A stretch of 64,000 nt of DNA from Microbacterium thalli (GTDB lineage Bacteria; Actinomycetota; Actinomycetes; Actinomycetales; Microbacteriaceae), in NCBI RefSeq assembly GCF_028737325.1, contig NZ_JAQZCH010000001.1, positions 1,284,732 to 1,348,731 of the forward strand. The letters run 5' to 3'. The notes below the pieces were generated by a model that worked only from the letters and a program-made list of their open reading frames with translations, was not told the origin of the DNA and ran no database searches. Position 1 is the stretch's first letter; every line of letters begins with the position of its first letter. The position numbers were made by a program, and so were the translations under genes. Below, piece after piece: positions 25,561 through 34,105 of the stretch.

Positions 25561-26943
25561 GTGACCGCCCCCCTTCGCCCCCGTTCCGTCCCCCTCCGAC
25601 TCGCGCGCATCGCCGGTGCCGCCACGGTCATCGCCCTGGCCGCCTCGGCTCTTGCCGCCTGCGCGTCGCCGAACGCCCGTTCGACCCCGGCGCCGACCGC
25701 CGCCGTCGAGATCCCGAGCTCACCGGTCGGCGCTCAGGCGGCCTGGGTGCTCGACGAGATCAACGCCGACGAGGAACCGCGCATCGACGAGATCGAGCGA
25801 CGATTCGATCCCGCGACCCTCGAGCAGCTTCCCGCTGCCGACCTGCAGTCGGTGCTCGTGCAGCTGCAGGATGCCGCGCCGTGGACGCCCACCGCGTACG
25901 AGGAGGGGGACCGTCAGGCCCGCGTCACGATCACGTCGGCCGAGGTCACCTACGACATGACCCTCTCCGTCACTGCCGACGACCTCATCGACGGGCTCCT
26001 GTTCGGTCCGACCCCGCCCGAGCGCGAGCCGGCGGCGTCGTGGGAGGAGCTGCGCGAGCAGGTCGAGTCGGCACCCTTCGACGCGACGGTGCAGGTCACC
26101 GACGTCGGCGGCGAGACCCTGCAGTCCTTCGGGCGTCCGGGCGCCGCCCCGATCGGCTCGATCTTCAAGCTGTGGGTGCTCGGGGCCGTCGCCGACGCCG
26201 TCGGCGGCGGGAGCCTGACGTGGGACGACCCCCTGGTCATCGATGCGGGCGTCCGCAGCCTGCCGAGCGGTGAGCTGCAGAACCTGCCGGACGGGGCGAC
26301 CGTGACCGTCCGCGAGGCCGCCGAGAAGATGATCGCCATCAGCGACAACACCGCCACCGACGCCCTCATCCGGGCGGTCGGGCGGGACGCCGTCGAGCAG
26401 GCCATGGCCGCGATGGGGCACGCCGACCCGTCGCTGAACACGCCGTTCCCGACCACGCGCGAGCTTTTCTGGCTGCTTCTCGGCGACGCCGACCTGCGCA
26501 CGCTGTGGGGCGGTGCCGCAGGCGACGCCGAGGCCCGGCGCTCGGTGCTCGAGCGCCTCCCCGCGGGCGTCCCCGATCCTGCGGCGATGAGCGGGGCCCA
26601 GCCCGCGTGGCGCGACGGTGTCGACTGGTTCGCGACCGCCGACGATCTCACCGCCGCGCACGCGGCCCTGCAGGAGCGAGCGCTCACCCCCGCCGGCGCG
26701 CCGCTGCGCGACATCCTCTCGGCCAACCCCGGCGTCGAGTTCGGCGACCGGTGGAGCTACGTGGCGTTCAAGGGCGGCAGCTCCATCGGCGTGCTCGCGG
26801 GCTCGTGGTACCTCGAGCGCGAGGGAGCGACGCCCGTCGTCGTGACCGTGCTCGCCCGCTCGGACGACCCCGCGGCTCTCGTCCACCCGAGCGTCGTTTT
26901 CGGCTGGGCCCAGGACGCAGCGGCGATTCTCGGCGCCCCGTAG
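25561..26943 (+). CDS. Lipoprotein serine hydrolase, beta-lactamase fold (ORF12/LpqF-like)
   Basis: A 460-residue predicted lipoprotein. The signal peptide ends in the lipobox ASALAAC (Cys about 34). Residues about 50-145 resemble the NTF2/steroid-isomerase-like N-terminal domain found in clavulanate ORF12 and mycobacterial LpqF. The C-terminal domain has the serine beta-lactamase triad of motifs: SIFK (SxxK), SDN, and KGGS in place of KTG. It is probably an esterase or penicillin-recognising hydrolase on the outer face of the membrane. Beta-lactam resistance cannot be concluded. The TAG stop overlaps the next -10 hexamer. Confidence 0.82.
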   Translation: MTAPLRPRSVPLRLARIAGAATVIALAASALAACASPNARSTPAPTAAVEIPSSPVGAQAAWVLDEINADEEPRIDEIERRFDPATLEQLPAADLQSVLVQLQDAAPWTPTAYEEGDRQARVTITSAEVTYDMTLSVTADDLIDGLLFGPTPPEREPAASWEELREQVESAPFDATVQVTDVGGETLQSFGRPGAAPIGSIFKLWVLGAVADAVGGGSLTWDDPLVIDAGVRSLPSGELQNLPDGATVTVREAAEKMIAISDNTATDALIRAVGRDAVEQAMAAMGHADPSLNTPFPTTRELFWLLLGDADLRTLWGGAAGDAEARRSVLERLPAGVPDPAAMSGAQPAWRDGVDWFATADDLTAAHAALQERALTPAGAPLRDILSANPGVEFGDRWSYVAFKGGSSIGVLAGSWYLEREGATPVVVTVLARSDDPAALVHPSVVFGWAQDAAAILGAP

Positions 26944-26946
26944 CCT
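26941..26946 (+). promoter_or_regulatory. -10 hexamer TAGCCT nested in the hydrolase stop codon
   Basis: The stop codon TAG begins TAGCCT; a 6-nt gap leads to ATG 26953. Confidence 0.55.
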
Positions 26947-26952
26947 GAAGCG

Positions 26953-28137
26953 ATGAAGCGCTTCGGTCCTCGCGGCATCCGTCGTCGTTCGGCCCGCCCG
27001 GTGCTGGCGGTCTCGGCCCTCGTCTCGTCGGTCGTGCTCATCGCCGGCTGCGCGGCGCCGCCCGAGCCCGTTCCGACGACGCCACCGTCCACTCCGAGCC
27101 CGGTCGCGACCACGCCGGTCGCCGACGCCACCACGTGGCGGCCGTCGGGCGATCCGGTCGACATCGCGACGCAGCTCGAAGTGCCCTGGTCGGTCGTGGT
27201 GATGCCCGACGGGACGCAGCTGGTCAGCCAGCGCGATACGGGCGACGTGCTCGAGGTCGAGCCGGGCGCCGCGCCCCGCGTGGCCGGCCGGATCGACCTG
27301 ACGGCTGCCGTCGGCGAGGGCGGCCTGCTCGGCATCGCCGTGCCCGATCCCGCCGGATCCGACGAGGAGGAGGGCACGCGCCTCTACGCGTATGTGACGA
27401 CCGCCGACGACAACCGGGTCGTTCGGATGTCGCTCGAGGGTGAACCGGGCGATCGGCGCCTCGGCGACCCCGAGGTCGTCATCGACGGCATCCCGCGCGA
27501 CCGGGTGCACAACGGCGGCCGGATCGCATTCGGCCCCGACAGCCTGCTCTACGTCGCCACGGGAGATGCCGGCGACCCGGATGCCGCGCAGGATCCCGAC
27601 TCGCTCGCGGGCAAGATCCTGCGGCTCACGCCCGACGGCGATCCGGCACCGGGCAATCCGTTCGACTCGCCGGTGTACTCGCTCGGTCATCGCAACGTGC
27701 AGGGGATGGCCTGGACGCAGGACGGCAGCCTGTGGGCGAGCGAGTTCGGACAGGACACGTTCGACGAGCTCAACCGCATCGAGCCGGGCGGCAACTACGG
27801 CTGGCCCGTGCACGAGGGCATGTCGGACGAGCCGGGCTACCTCTCGCCGGTGGCGATCTGGACGCCCGACGAGGCCAGTCCCAGCGGCATCGCCGCGCGC
27901 GGCAGCACCGTCTTCGTCGCGGGCCTGCGCGGGGAGCGCGTGTGGCAGATCGACGTCACCGACGCCGGGGTCGTCGGCGAGCCGGTCGCGCTGTGGCCGG
28001 GTGAGCTCGGCCGGGTCCGCGACGCGGTCGTCGCGGGCGACGAACTGTGGCTGCTCACCGGCAACACCGACGGCCGCGGCAACGCCGCCGCCGGCGACGA
28101 CCGGCTCGTCCGCGTGCCGTTGACGCCCGGCGCATGA
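26953..28137 (+). CDS. PQQ-dependent sugar dehydrogenase-like lipoprotein
   Basis: A 394-residue lipoprotein with lipobox LIAGC (Cys about 33) and a Pro/Thr-rich spacer. A six-bladed beta-propeller of the glucose/sorbosone dehydrogenase (YliI/Asd) family follows. Family features are LEVPWSVVVMPDG, GEGGLLGIAVP, HNGGRIAFGPD, GHRNVQGMAW and EPGGNYGWP. Soluble members oxidise aldose sugars using PQQ at the cell surface. No PQQ synthesis genes are in the window, so the cofactor would come from elsewhere. Confidence 0.88.
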   Translation: MKRFGPRGIRRRSARPVLAVSALVSSVVLIAGCAAPPEPVPTTPPSTPSPVATTPVADATTWRPSGDPVDIATQLEVPWSVVVMPDGTQLVSQRDTGDVLEVEPGAAPRVAGRIDLTAAVGEGGLLGIAVPDPAGSDEEEGTRLYAYVTTADDNRVVRMSLEGEPGDRRLGDPEVVIDGIPRDRVHNGGRIAFGPDSLLYVATGDAGDPDAAQDPDSLAGKILRLTPDGDPAPGNPFDSPVYSLGHRNVQGMAWTQDGSLWASEFGQDTFDELNRIEPGGNYGWPVHEGMSDEPGYLSPVAIWTPDEASPSGIAARGSTVFVAGLRGERVWQIDVTDAGVVGEPVALWPGELGRVRDAVVAGDELWLLTGNTDGRGNAAAGDDRLVRVPLTPGA

Positions 28138-28187
28138 GCGCGGACTTGATAGCGTTCGAGGAACACTCTTACGAACAGGGGACCCGG

Positions 28188-28742
28188 GTGACCGAACGCG
28201 TGACGTGGCTGCTCATCGACGGCGAGAACATCGACGCGACACTCGGACAGTCGATCCTGGGGCGGCGCCCCTTGCCCGACGAGCGTCCGCGGTGGGACCG
28301 CCTGCTGCAGTTCGTCGGCGACCAGTGGCAGCAGCCGGCGCGCGGCCTGTTCTTCCTGAACGCCAGCAACCACCTGCCGATGTCGTTCGTGCAGGCGCTG
28401 CTCGCGCTCGGCTACAAGCCGGTGCCGCTGTCGGGCGACGCGGACGAGAAGGTCGTCGACATCGCCATCCAGCGCACGCTCGCCGCGCTGAAGGACCGTG
28501 CCGACGACGTCGTCCTCGTCAGCCACGACCGCGACTTCGTCGGCGAGGTCGCAGCGCTCACCGGGCCCGACCGCCGCGTCGGCGTTCTGGCGTTCGCCGA
28601 GTTCCGCAGCAGCGAGCTGACGGCACTGCCCGGGGTCGAGTTCTTCGACCTCGAGTACGACGCGCATGCCTTCGACGCGCCGCTGCCGCGCGTCCGTGTC
28701 ATCCCCATCGAGGCGTTCGACCCGTGGGAGTTCCTCGGCTGA
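28188..28742 (+). CDS. NYN-domain protein (single-domain)
   Basis: A 184-residue protein that is essentially one NYN/PIN-like domain. It has LLIDGENID at residues 6-14, DADEKVVDIAIQRTL in the middle and LVSHDRDF later, all carrying conserved acidic residues for a metal centre. It probably acts on RNA in the cytoplasm. GTG 28188 follows AGGGGAC and places the domain at the N-terminus, as in relatives. ATG 28134, overlapping the previous stop as ATGA, is an alternative that would add 18 unconserved residues. A TAGCGT hexamer at 28150-28155 supports the later start. Confidence 0.75.
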   Translation: MTERVTWLLIDGENIDATLGQSILGRRPLPDERPRWDRLLQFVGDQWQQPARGLFFLNASNHLPMSFVQALLALGYKPVPLSGDADEKVVDIAIQRTLAALKDRADDVVLVSHDRDFVGEVAALTGPDRRVGVLAFAEFRSSELTALPGVEFFDLEYDAHAFDAPLPRVRVIPIEAFDPWEFLG

Positions 28743-28817
28743 CGCAGCCAGCAGGGCTCCGTCTACCGGCATCGCCGGACGCTCGCAACCCCTCGACGCC
28801 GCAGGGGCGCCCCCGCG

Positions 28818-28823
28818 TAGCCT
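28818..28823 (+). promoter_or_regulatory. -10 hexamer TAGCCT, leaderless start at 28830
   Basis: A 6-nt gap to ATG 28830 favours it over the in-frame GTG at 28824, which would begin only 1 nt from the hexamer. Confidence 0.5.
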
Positions 28824-28829
28824 GTGGCG

Positions 28830-29957
28830 ATGTTGGCATCAGATCTTCCCGATACCGCAACCCTGCTCGACCTCATCGATGCGCGGCATCCGGCGAGTGT
28901 GACCATCGTCGCGCCGTCGTCGCCGATCCCGTCCGACCGGCGTCTGGCCCAGCTGCAGCTGCGCGAGGGCATCGACGCGGCCGCCCGCCAGCTCGCCGAC
29001 ACCGACGTGCCGGCGGAGGAGCGCGGCAGCGTGATCGCGTCGCTGCGCGGGCTCGTCGACGACGAGGAGTTCTGGCAGAGTCAGTCGCGCTCGATCGTCG
29101 TGTTCGCCGCACCCGGCCGCGTCGCCGCCTTCCGGCTGCCGAGTCGCCTCGACGCCCGCGCGGCTGTGGGCGACCGGTTCGACGCGGGGCCGCTGCTGCG
29201 TGCCGTGACCTTCCCGCGTCGGGCGTTCATCGTGCGGCTGTCGCGCGAAGGCGCACGGCTGAGTGAGATCGGACCGGACCAGGGCCTGACCGAGCGCGCG
29301 ATCGAGCTGCCCGACGATCTGTGGGCCGCGCTCGCACACACCACGACGGACGGCCAGCGCGACATGCCGCGGCCCCAGGGGACGACGGGCGATCGCATCG
29401 AGCGCGAGAAGTTCAGCCGCATCGTGCAGGACGCGGTCGTGCGCGTCGTGCCCGAGGGGGTTCCGCTCATCCTCGCCGCTTCGCAGGACCTCGAGCCCGC
29501 CTACCGCTCGGTCAACACGCACCGCGGCCTGCTCGAGCGCGGCATCCACGCCCACCCCGACTCGCTCTCGGACGCCGATCTCGAGCAGGCCGCTCGCGAG
29601 GTGCTCGACGCGCACGAGCACGGCGAGCTCGCTGCCTGGCGCGAGCACTTCGGGTCGCTGCGCGCCCAGGGCCTCGCGACCTCGTCGGTGCGCGAGGCGG
29701 CGGTGGCCGCGAGCACGGCGGCCGTCGATGAGCTGCTGTTCGACGTCGGCTTCGAGCAGGAGGGCGTCATCGACGAGACCGGGCATATCACCCGTGCGCC
29801 GGACGCCGGCCCCGGCACCTACGCGATCCTCGACGAGATCGCGGCGCGCGTGCTGCGCGCGGGCGGCCGGGTGCGTGCCGTGCGCAGCGCCGACCTGCCC
29901 GACGGCGCACCGGTTGCGGCGGTGCTGCGCTTCCCCGTGCCGACCGGCCTCGTCTGA
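28830..29957 (+). CDS. baeRF-like (bacterial archaeo-eukaryotic release factor family) protein
   Basis: A 375-residue soluble protein. It starts with DLIDARHPASVTIVAPSSP and carries a middle segment (SRSIVVFAAPGRVAAFRLP...) followed by an EREKFSRIVQDAVVRVV region. The C-terminal part (about 270-375: STAAVDELLFDVGFEQEGVID...YAILDEIAARVLRAGGRVRAV) resembles the eRF1 domain 3 / L7Ae-like end of baeRF proteins. These have been proposed to act in ribosome rescue or translation stress. No GGQ motif is seen. It is monocistronic between a leaderless promoter and a strong terminator. The family assignment is from pattern recognition and is moderate. Confidence 0.55.
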   Translation: MLASDLPDTATLLDLIDARHPASVTIVAPSSPIPSDRRLAQLQLREGIDAAARQLADTDVPAEERGSVIASLRGLVDDEEFWQSQSRSIVVFAAPGRVAAFRLPSRLDARAAVGDRFDAGPLLRAVTFPRRAFIVRLSREGARLSEIGPDQGLTERAIELPDDLWAALAHTTTDGQRDMPRPQGTTGDRIEREKFSRIVQDAVVRVVPEGVPLILAASQDLEPAYRSVNTHRGLLERGIHAHPDSLSDADLEQAAREVLDAHEHGELAAWREHFGSLRAQGLATSSVREAAVAASTAAVDELLFDVGFEQEGVIDETGHITRAPDAGPGTYAILDEIAARVLRAGGRVRAVRSADLPDGAPVAAVLRFPVPTGLV

Positions 29958-29958
29958 C

Positions 29959-30005
29959 CCGAGAGGTCCGTCGGATCGGCCTCCCGCCTCCGACGGACCT
30001 CTCGG
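29959..30005. terminator. Strong bidirectional hairpin terminator
   Basis: A 17-bp perfect stem (CCGAGAGGTCCGTCGGA and its complement) with a 13-nt loop, between convergent genes. It is one of the longest stems in the window. Confidence 0.8.
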
Positions 30006-30036
30006 CAGACCCGGCGCGGCGCGGTCCGGCGGCCGC

Positions 30037-31800
30037 TCAGAGGCTGCGGATGTGCTTGATGTTGGATTTCGCGGTGTCGATGACGGCTCCGACGCCACCG
30101 GAGTCCTTCGCGCCGAGCACCATCTTGGCCATCGACATCCCGAACCCGGCGACCTGCTCCGCCGTGATGGATGCCGGCATCGACAGCGCATCGGGATCGG
30201 TGACGATGTCGACGAGCGAGGGGCCGCGGTGGCTCAGGGCCGCTGCGACAGCGGCATCCAGGTCGCCCGGGTCGGTCACCCGCTGCGCGTGGAAGCCCAG
30301 GGCAGTGGCCACGGCGGCGAAGTCGACCATGGGGACGTCCACACCGAAGTCGGGGAAGCCGGCGACGAGCATCTCGGCCTTGACCATGCCCAGCGTCGAG
30401 TTGTTGAACACGAAGACGTTGAGCGGCAGGTCGTACGCGGCGACCGTGATCAGCTCGCCCAGCAGCATCGACAGCCCGCCGTCGCCCGCGATCGCGATGA
30501 CCTGGCGGTCGGGGTAGGCCAGCTGCGCGCCGAACGCGTGGGGGAGCGCGTTGGCCATCGAGCCGTGCCGCCACGACGCGAGCAGTCGGCGCTGCGGGGT
30601 GGGGGTGACGTAGCGTGCCTGCCAGACGTTTCCCATACCGGTGTCGGCGGTGAAGACGGCGTCGGGTGCGGCGGCCCGATCGATCGCCGTCATGGCGCGC
30701 TCGGGATGGATGGGCTGCGCGTCCGAGTCGGTGTACGTCGCGACGGAGTCCGTCATCGCCTTCCGGTAGCGCTTGCGGGTGTGCTCGAGGAACCGGTCGT
30801 CGCGCTTGGCGGCGGTCTTCGCGCGGAGAGCCGCGAGGGTGAGACCGACGTCGCCGTGGACGGGATGGGTCACCCCGGCGCGCCGTCCGAGGCGGCGGGC
30901 GTCGACGTCGATCTGCGCGATGGTCGTCGTCGCGCCGTCGGGCAGGAACTGGTCGTAGGGGAAGTCGGTTCCCACCAGCAGCAGCAGGTCGGTCTCGTGC
31001 ATCGCGTGGTCGATCGCGCCGTAACCGAGCAGCCCCGACATGCCGACGTCGTACGGGTTGTCGTACTGGATCCACTGCTTGCCGCGCAGCGAGTGCCCCA
31101 TCGGGGCCTGGAGGTGCTCCGCGAACGCGATGACCTCGTCGCGGGCGTCGCGCGCCCCCTCGCCGACGAACAGGGTGATCTTCTCGGCCTCGTCGATCGC
31201 GGCGGCGAGCTCGGCGACGGTGCGGTCATCCGGCGCGACGCGTCCCGGTCGCGCGGGCACGAACGGGGCGGGCGCGCCGCTGGACCGGTGCTCGGCGAGG
31301 TCGCCGGGCAGCACGATCACCGAGACCGCCGACCCCGCCGTCGCGTGACGGATGGCGGAGCCGACGACGCGCGGCGACTGCTCGGGCGTCAGGATCATCT
31401 CGCAGTAGTCGCTGCACTCGGTGAACAGCCGCTCCGGATGCGTCTCCTGGAAGTACCCCGATCCGATCTGGACGCTCGGGATGTGGCTGGCGATCGCGAG
31501 CACGGGAACCCCCGACCGCTGCGCGTCGAAGAGACCGTTGATGAGGTGCAGGTTCCCGGGGCCGCAGCTGCCGGCGCACACGGCGAGCTCGCCGGTCAGC
31601 TCGGCGTCGGCCGCGGCGGCGAAGGCGGCCGCCTCTTCGTGCCGGACATGGATCCAATCGATGCCGCCCTCGGCAGCGCCGCCCGTTCGTCGCACCGCAT
31701 CGACGATGGGGTTGAGCGAGTCGCCGACGATGCCGTAGATGCGCTTCACCCCCGCATCGATCAACTGGGCGACGATCTGCTCGGCGACGTTCTGCGGCAC
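30037..31800 (-). CDS. poxB: Pyruvate dehydrogenase (quinone)/pyruvate oxidase
   Basis: A 587-residue ThDP/FAD enzyme of the acetolactate synthase superfamily. The N-terminal PYR domain contains the HVRHEEAAAFAA Glu that activates ThDP. The central FAD domain is present. The PP domain has GDGGLSMLLGE...NN, the GDG-NN ThDP/Mg motif. PoxB oxidises pyruvate to acetate and CO2, passing electrons to menaquinone at the membrane. Length matches the family. GTG 31800 follows AGGAG at 5-nt spacing. It is downstream of an acyl-CoA synthetase gene (80-bp gap), and that pair could recycle the acetate to acetyl-CoA. Confidence 0.9.
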   Translation of the reverse strand: MPQNVAEQIVAQLIDAGVKRIYGIVGDSLNPIVDAVRRTGGAAEGGIDWIHVRHEEAAAFAAAADAELTGELAVCAGSCGPGNLHLINGLFDAQRSGVPVLAIASHIPSVQIGSGYFQETHPERLFTECSDYCEMILTPEQSPRVVGSAIRHATAGSAVSVIVLPGDLAEHRSSGAPAPFVPARPGRVAPDDRTVAELAAAIDEAEKITLFVGEGARDARDEVIAFAEHLQAPMGHSLRGKQWIQYDNPYDVGMSGLLGYGAIDHAMHETDLLLLVGTDFPYDQFLPDGATTTIAQIDVDARRLGRRAGVTHPVHGDVGLTLAALRAKTAAKRDDRFLEHTRKRYRKAMTDSVATYTDSDAQPIHPERAMTAIDRAAAPDAVFTADTGMGNVWQARYVTPTPQRRLLASWRHGSMANALPHAFGAQLAYPDRQVIAIAGDGGLSMLLGELITVAAYDLPLNVFVFNNSTLGMVKAEMLVAGFPDFGVDVPMVDFAAVATALGFHAQRVTDPGDLDAAVAAALSHRGPSLVDIVTDPDALSMPASITAEQVAGFGMSMAKMVLGAKDSGGVGAVIDTAKSNIKHIRSL

Positions 31801-31880
31801 GGGAACTCCTTCGGCTGAGGCTGACGGGATGCCTCCAGTCTCGGCCCGCTCGCTATGCGCCAGCCAGGGGTTGCGTGAGG

Positions 31881-33590
31881 TCAGCCTTTGAGATCGGGGA
31901 AGTCGCTCTCGCGCCACTCCGTCTCGATGCGCTCATCGCCCGCCGCGATCTCGCGGTCGCGCAGCTCGACGCGGCGGATCTTGCCCGAGATCGTCTTCGG
32001 CAGCTCGAAGAACTCCAGACGACGGACGCGCATGTAGGGGGCCATGTGCTCGCGCGCGTGGGCGAGGATCGCGCGGGCCGTCTCGGGCGAGGCCTCCCAG
32101 GACGCCGCGAGGGCGACGTACGCCTTGACGACGTTCAGCCGCACGGCATCCGGTGCTCCCACCACACCCGCTTCGGCGACGGCCGGGTGGGTGAGCAGCA
32201 CCGACTCGACCTCGAACGGCGAGACCTTGTAGTCGCTCGCCTTGAACACGTCGTCGGTGCGCCCGACGAAGGTCAGCTGCCCGTCGGCATCCCGCGTCGC
32301 GACATCGCTCGTGTGGTAGTACCCGTCGTAGTCGACGCGCGCCGTGCGTTCGGGTTCGCCGAGGTAGCCGGGGGTCAGGTTCAGCGGGCGCGTCGGCGCC
32401 GTCGGCAGGCAGATCTCGCCCTCGTCGCCGATGCGTCCGGTCAGCGGATCGATGAGCACGACGTCGTTGCCCGGCAGCGGGCGGCCCATCGCACCGGGCT
32501 TCAGCGCGACGCCGGGGGTGTTGCCGACGACAGCGGTCAGCTCGGTCTGCCCGTACCCGTCGCGGATGGCCAGCCCCCACCAGCGGTCGATCGTCGCGAT
32601 GACCTCGGGGTTGAGCGGCTCGCCCGCCGACAGCAGCTCGCGCAGGGCGCGCGGACGGCTCTCGAGATCGGCCTGGATCAGCATCCGCCACACCGTCGGC
32701 GGCGCGCAGAACGTCGTGACCGCGTTGCGATCGAGCTGAGCGACGAGCGCCGCCGCATCGAAGCGCGCGTAGTTGTAGACGAAGATCGTCGCCTCGGCGA
32801 TCCACGGGGCGAAGAACAGACTCCACGCGTGCTTGCCCCAGCCGGGCGCGCTGATGGTCATGTGCACATCGCCCGGGCGCACGCCGATCCAGTAGGTCGT
32901 CGACAGGTGCCCGACCGGATAGCTCACGTGTGTGTGCACGACCATCTTCGGCCGCGACGTCGTGCCCGAGGTGAAGTAGATCAGCGCGGGGTCGTCCGAA
33001 GCGACCACGACGCCGGGGGCCGCGTCCGACGCCGCGGCAGCGTCGGCGAAGCCCAGCCAGCCGGGGCGCTCGGCGCCGACGACGACGCGCACGAAATCGC
33101 CCGGGATGGCGTCGAACTTGGCGGCATCCGTGTCGTCCGCCAAGACCGCCCGGATGCCCGCGCGCTCGACGCGCTCGATGAGGTCCTCGGTGCCGAGGAC
33201 GACCGAGGTCGGCAGGATGATCGCGCCGATCTTGAGGATCGCCAGCATCGCCTCCCACAGCTCGACTCGGTTGCCGAGCATGAGCATGACGGCGTCACCG
33301 CGCCCGACGCCCTGCCGGGTCAACCAGTTCGCGACGCGGTTGGAGCGTGATCGCATCTGCTCGTACGTGACACGGGACTCGGTGCCGTCCTCATCGACGA
33401 CGTGCAGCGCGATGCGGTCGTTGCCGGCGGCGACGGCGTCGAACCAGTCGACGGCCCAGTTGAAGTGCGCGCCGACCTCGGGCCACGAGAACCCGGCATG
33501 GGCGCTGTCGGGGTCATGGGCATGGTCGAGGAGGAAGTCGCGGGCGGCGCGGAAGGCGTCGGTGGGCGTCGGGGCGGCGGGAGAAGACAT
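31881..33590 (-). CDS. AMP-forming acyl-CoA synthetase (ACSM/acetyl-CoA synthetase-like)
   Basis: A 569-residue adenylate-forming ligase. Core motifs are in order: YFTSGTTSRPKMV (P-loop-like A3), YGQTE (A5), the YHTSD Asp (A7), GRTDDVFKASDYKVSPFEVE (A8 hinge), and the catalytic Lys in TISGKIRR (A10). The DYKVSPFEVES form is typical of ACSM-like acetyl/medium-chain acyl-CoA synthetases. It activates a carboxylate with ATP and CoA in the cytoplasm. ATG 33590 has only a weak GAGG before it; the hexamer TAGACT about 60 bp upstream is the likely promoter. The substrate could be acetate, given poxB next door. Confidence 0.88.
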   Translation of the reverse strand: MSSPAAPTPTDAFRAARDFLLDHAHDPDSAHAGFSWPEVGAHFNWAVDWFDAVAAGNDRIALHVVDEDGTESRVTYEQMRSRSNRVANWLTRQGVGRGDAVMLMLGNRVELWEAMLAILKIGAIILPTSVVLGTEDLIERVERAGIRAVLADDTDAAKFDAIPGDFVRVVVGAERPGWLGFADAAAASDAAPGVVVASDDPALIYFTSGTTSRPKMVVHTHVSYPVGHLSTTYWIGVRPGDVHMTISAPGWGKHAWSLFFAPWIAEATIFVYNYARFDAAALVAQLDRNAVTTFCAPPTVWRMLIQADLESRPRALRELLSAGEPLNPEVIATIDRWWGLAIRDGYGQTELTAVVGNTPGVALKPGAMGRPLPGNDVVLIDPLTGRIGDEGEICLPTAPTRPLNLTPGYLGEPERTARVDYDGYYHTSDVATRDADGQLTFVGRTDDVFKASDYKVSPFEVESVLLTHPAVAEAGVVGAPDAVRLNVVKAYVALAASWEASPETARAILAHAREHMAPYMRVRRLEFFELPKTISGKIRRVELRDREIAAGDERIETEWRESDFPDLKG

Positions 33591-33711
33591 GGGCCTCGGA
33601 TCTGTCGTCGCGTCCGGCGCACGGCGCGGGGACGCCCTCCCGAGTCTAAGAAGGGCCGGATGCCGCGGGCCACATGCGCCGCAGCCGAGGTGCGACCGCG
33701 AAGATGGATGC

Positions 33712-34095
33712 ATGGTCCTCGCCCTCCTGCTCGATGCCGTCTTCGTCGTCGCCTTCGCCGCCACGGGGCGGGCCAGCCACGACTCCGACATCCTCTCCGG
33801 CCTGTGGCAGACCTCGTGGCCGTTCCTCGCCGCTCTGCTGGTCGGGTGGCTCGCCGTGCGCGGATGGCGTGCTCCCGCGGCGCCGGTGCGGACAGGCCTC
33901 GGTGTCGCGGCGGTGACGGTCGCCGGCGGGATGCTGCTGCGCGCGGCATCCGGTCAGGGAACGGCGCTGCCGTTCGTCATCGTCGCGACCCTCACGGTGT
34001 TCACCCTGCTGATCGGCTGGCGCGCCGTCGCCCGTGCGCTCGCCGCGCTGCGGGCTCGGCGCTCTCTCAGCCGCGGGGCCGGATCCCGCGCGTAG
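33712..34095 (+). CDS. DUF3054 family membrane protein
   Basis: A 127-residue protein with four membrane helices, starting LLLDAVFVVAFAATGRASHD. The D-x(3)-V-x(3)-A-x(2)-G-R pattern is characteristic of DUF3054, whose function is unknown. A basic C-terminal tail follows. There is no good ribosome-binding site before ATG 33712. Its TAG stop is the first half of the TAGCGT hexamer serving the DUF427 gene, so the two genes are packed as close as separate promoters allow. Confidence 0.8.
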   Translation: MVLALLLDAVFVVAFAATGRASHDSDILSGLWQTSWPFLAALLVGWLAVRGWRAPAAPVRTGLGVAAVTVAGGMLLRAASGQGTALPFVIVATLTVFTLLIGWRAVARALAALRARRSLSRGAGSRA

Positions 34096-34098
34096 CGT
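34093..34098 (+). promoter_or_regulatory. -10 hexamer TAGCGT nested in the DUF3054 stop codon
   Basis: The stop TAG at 34093-34095 begins TAGCGT; a 7-nt gap leads to ATG 34106 of the DUF427 gene. Confidence 0.55.
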
Positions 34099-34105
34099 GG
34101 AGCGC

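Noticed and set aside
25561-26943. True class A beta-lactamase
   Set aside because: The protein has the fold motifs but carries an extra N-terminal NTF2-like domain and KGGS instead of KTG, fitting the ORF12/LpqF-like group better.
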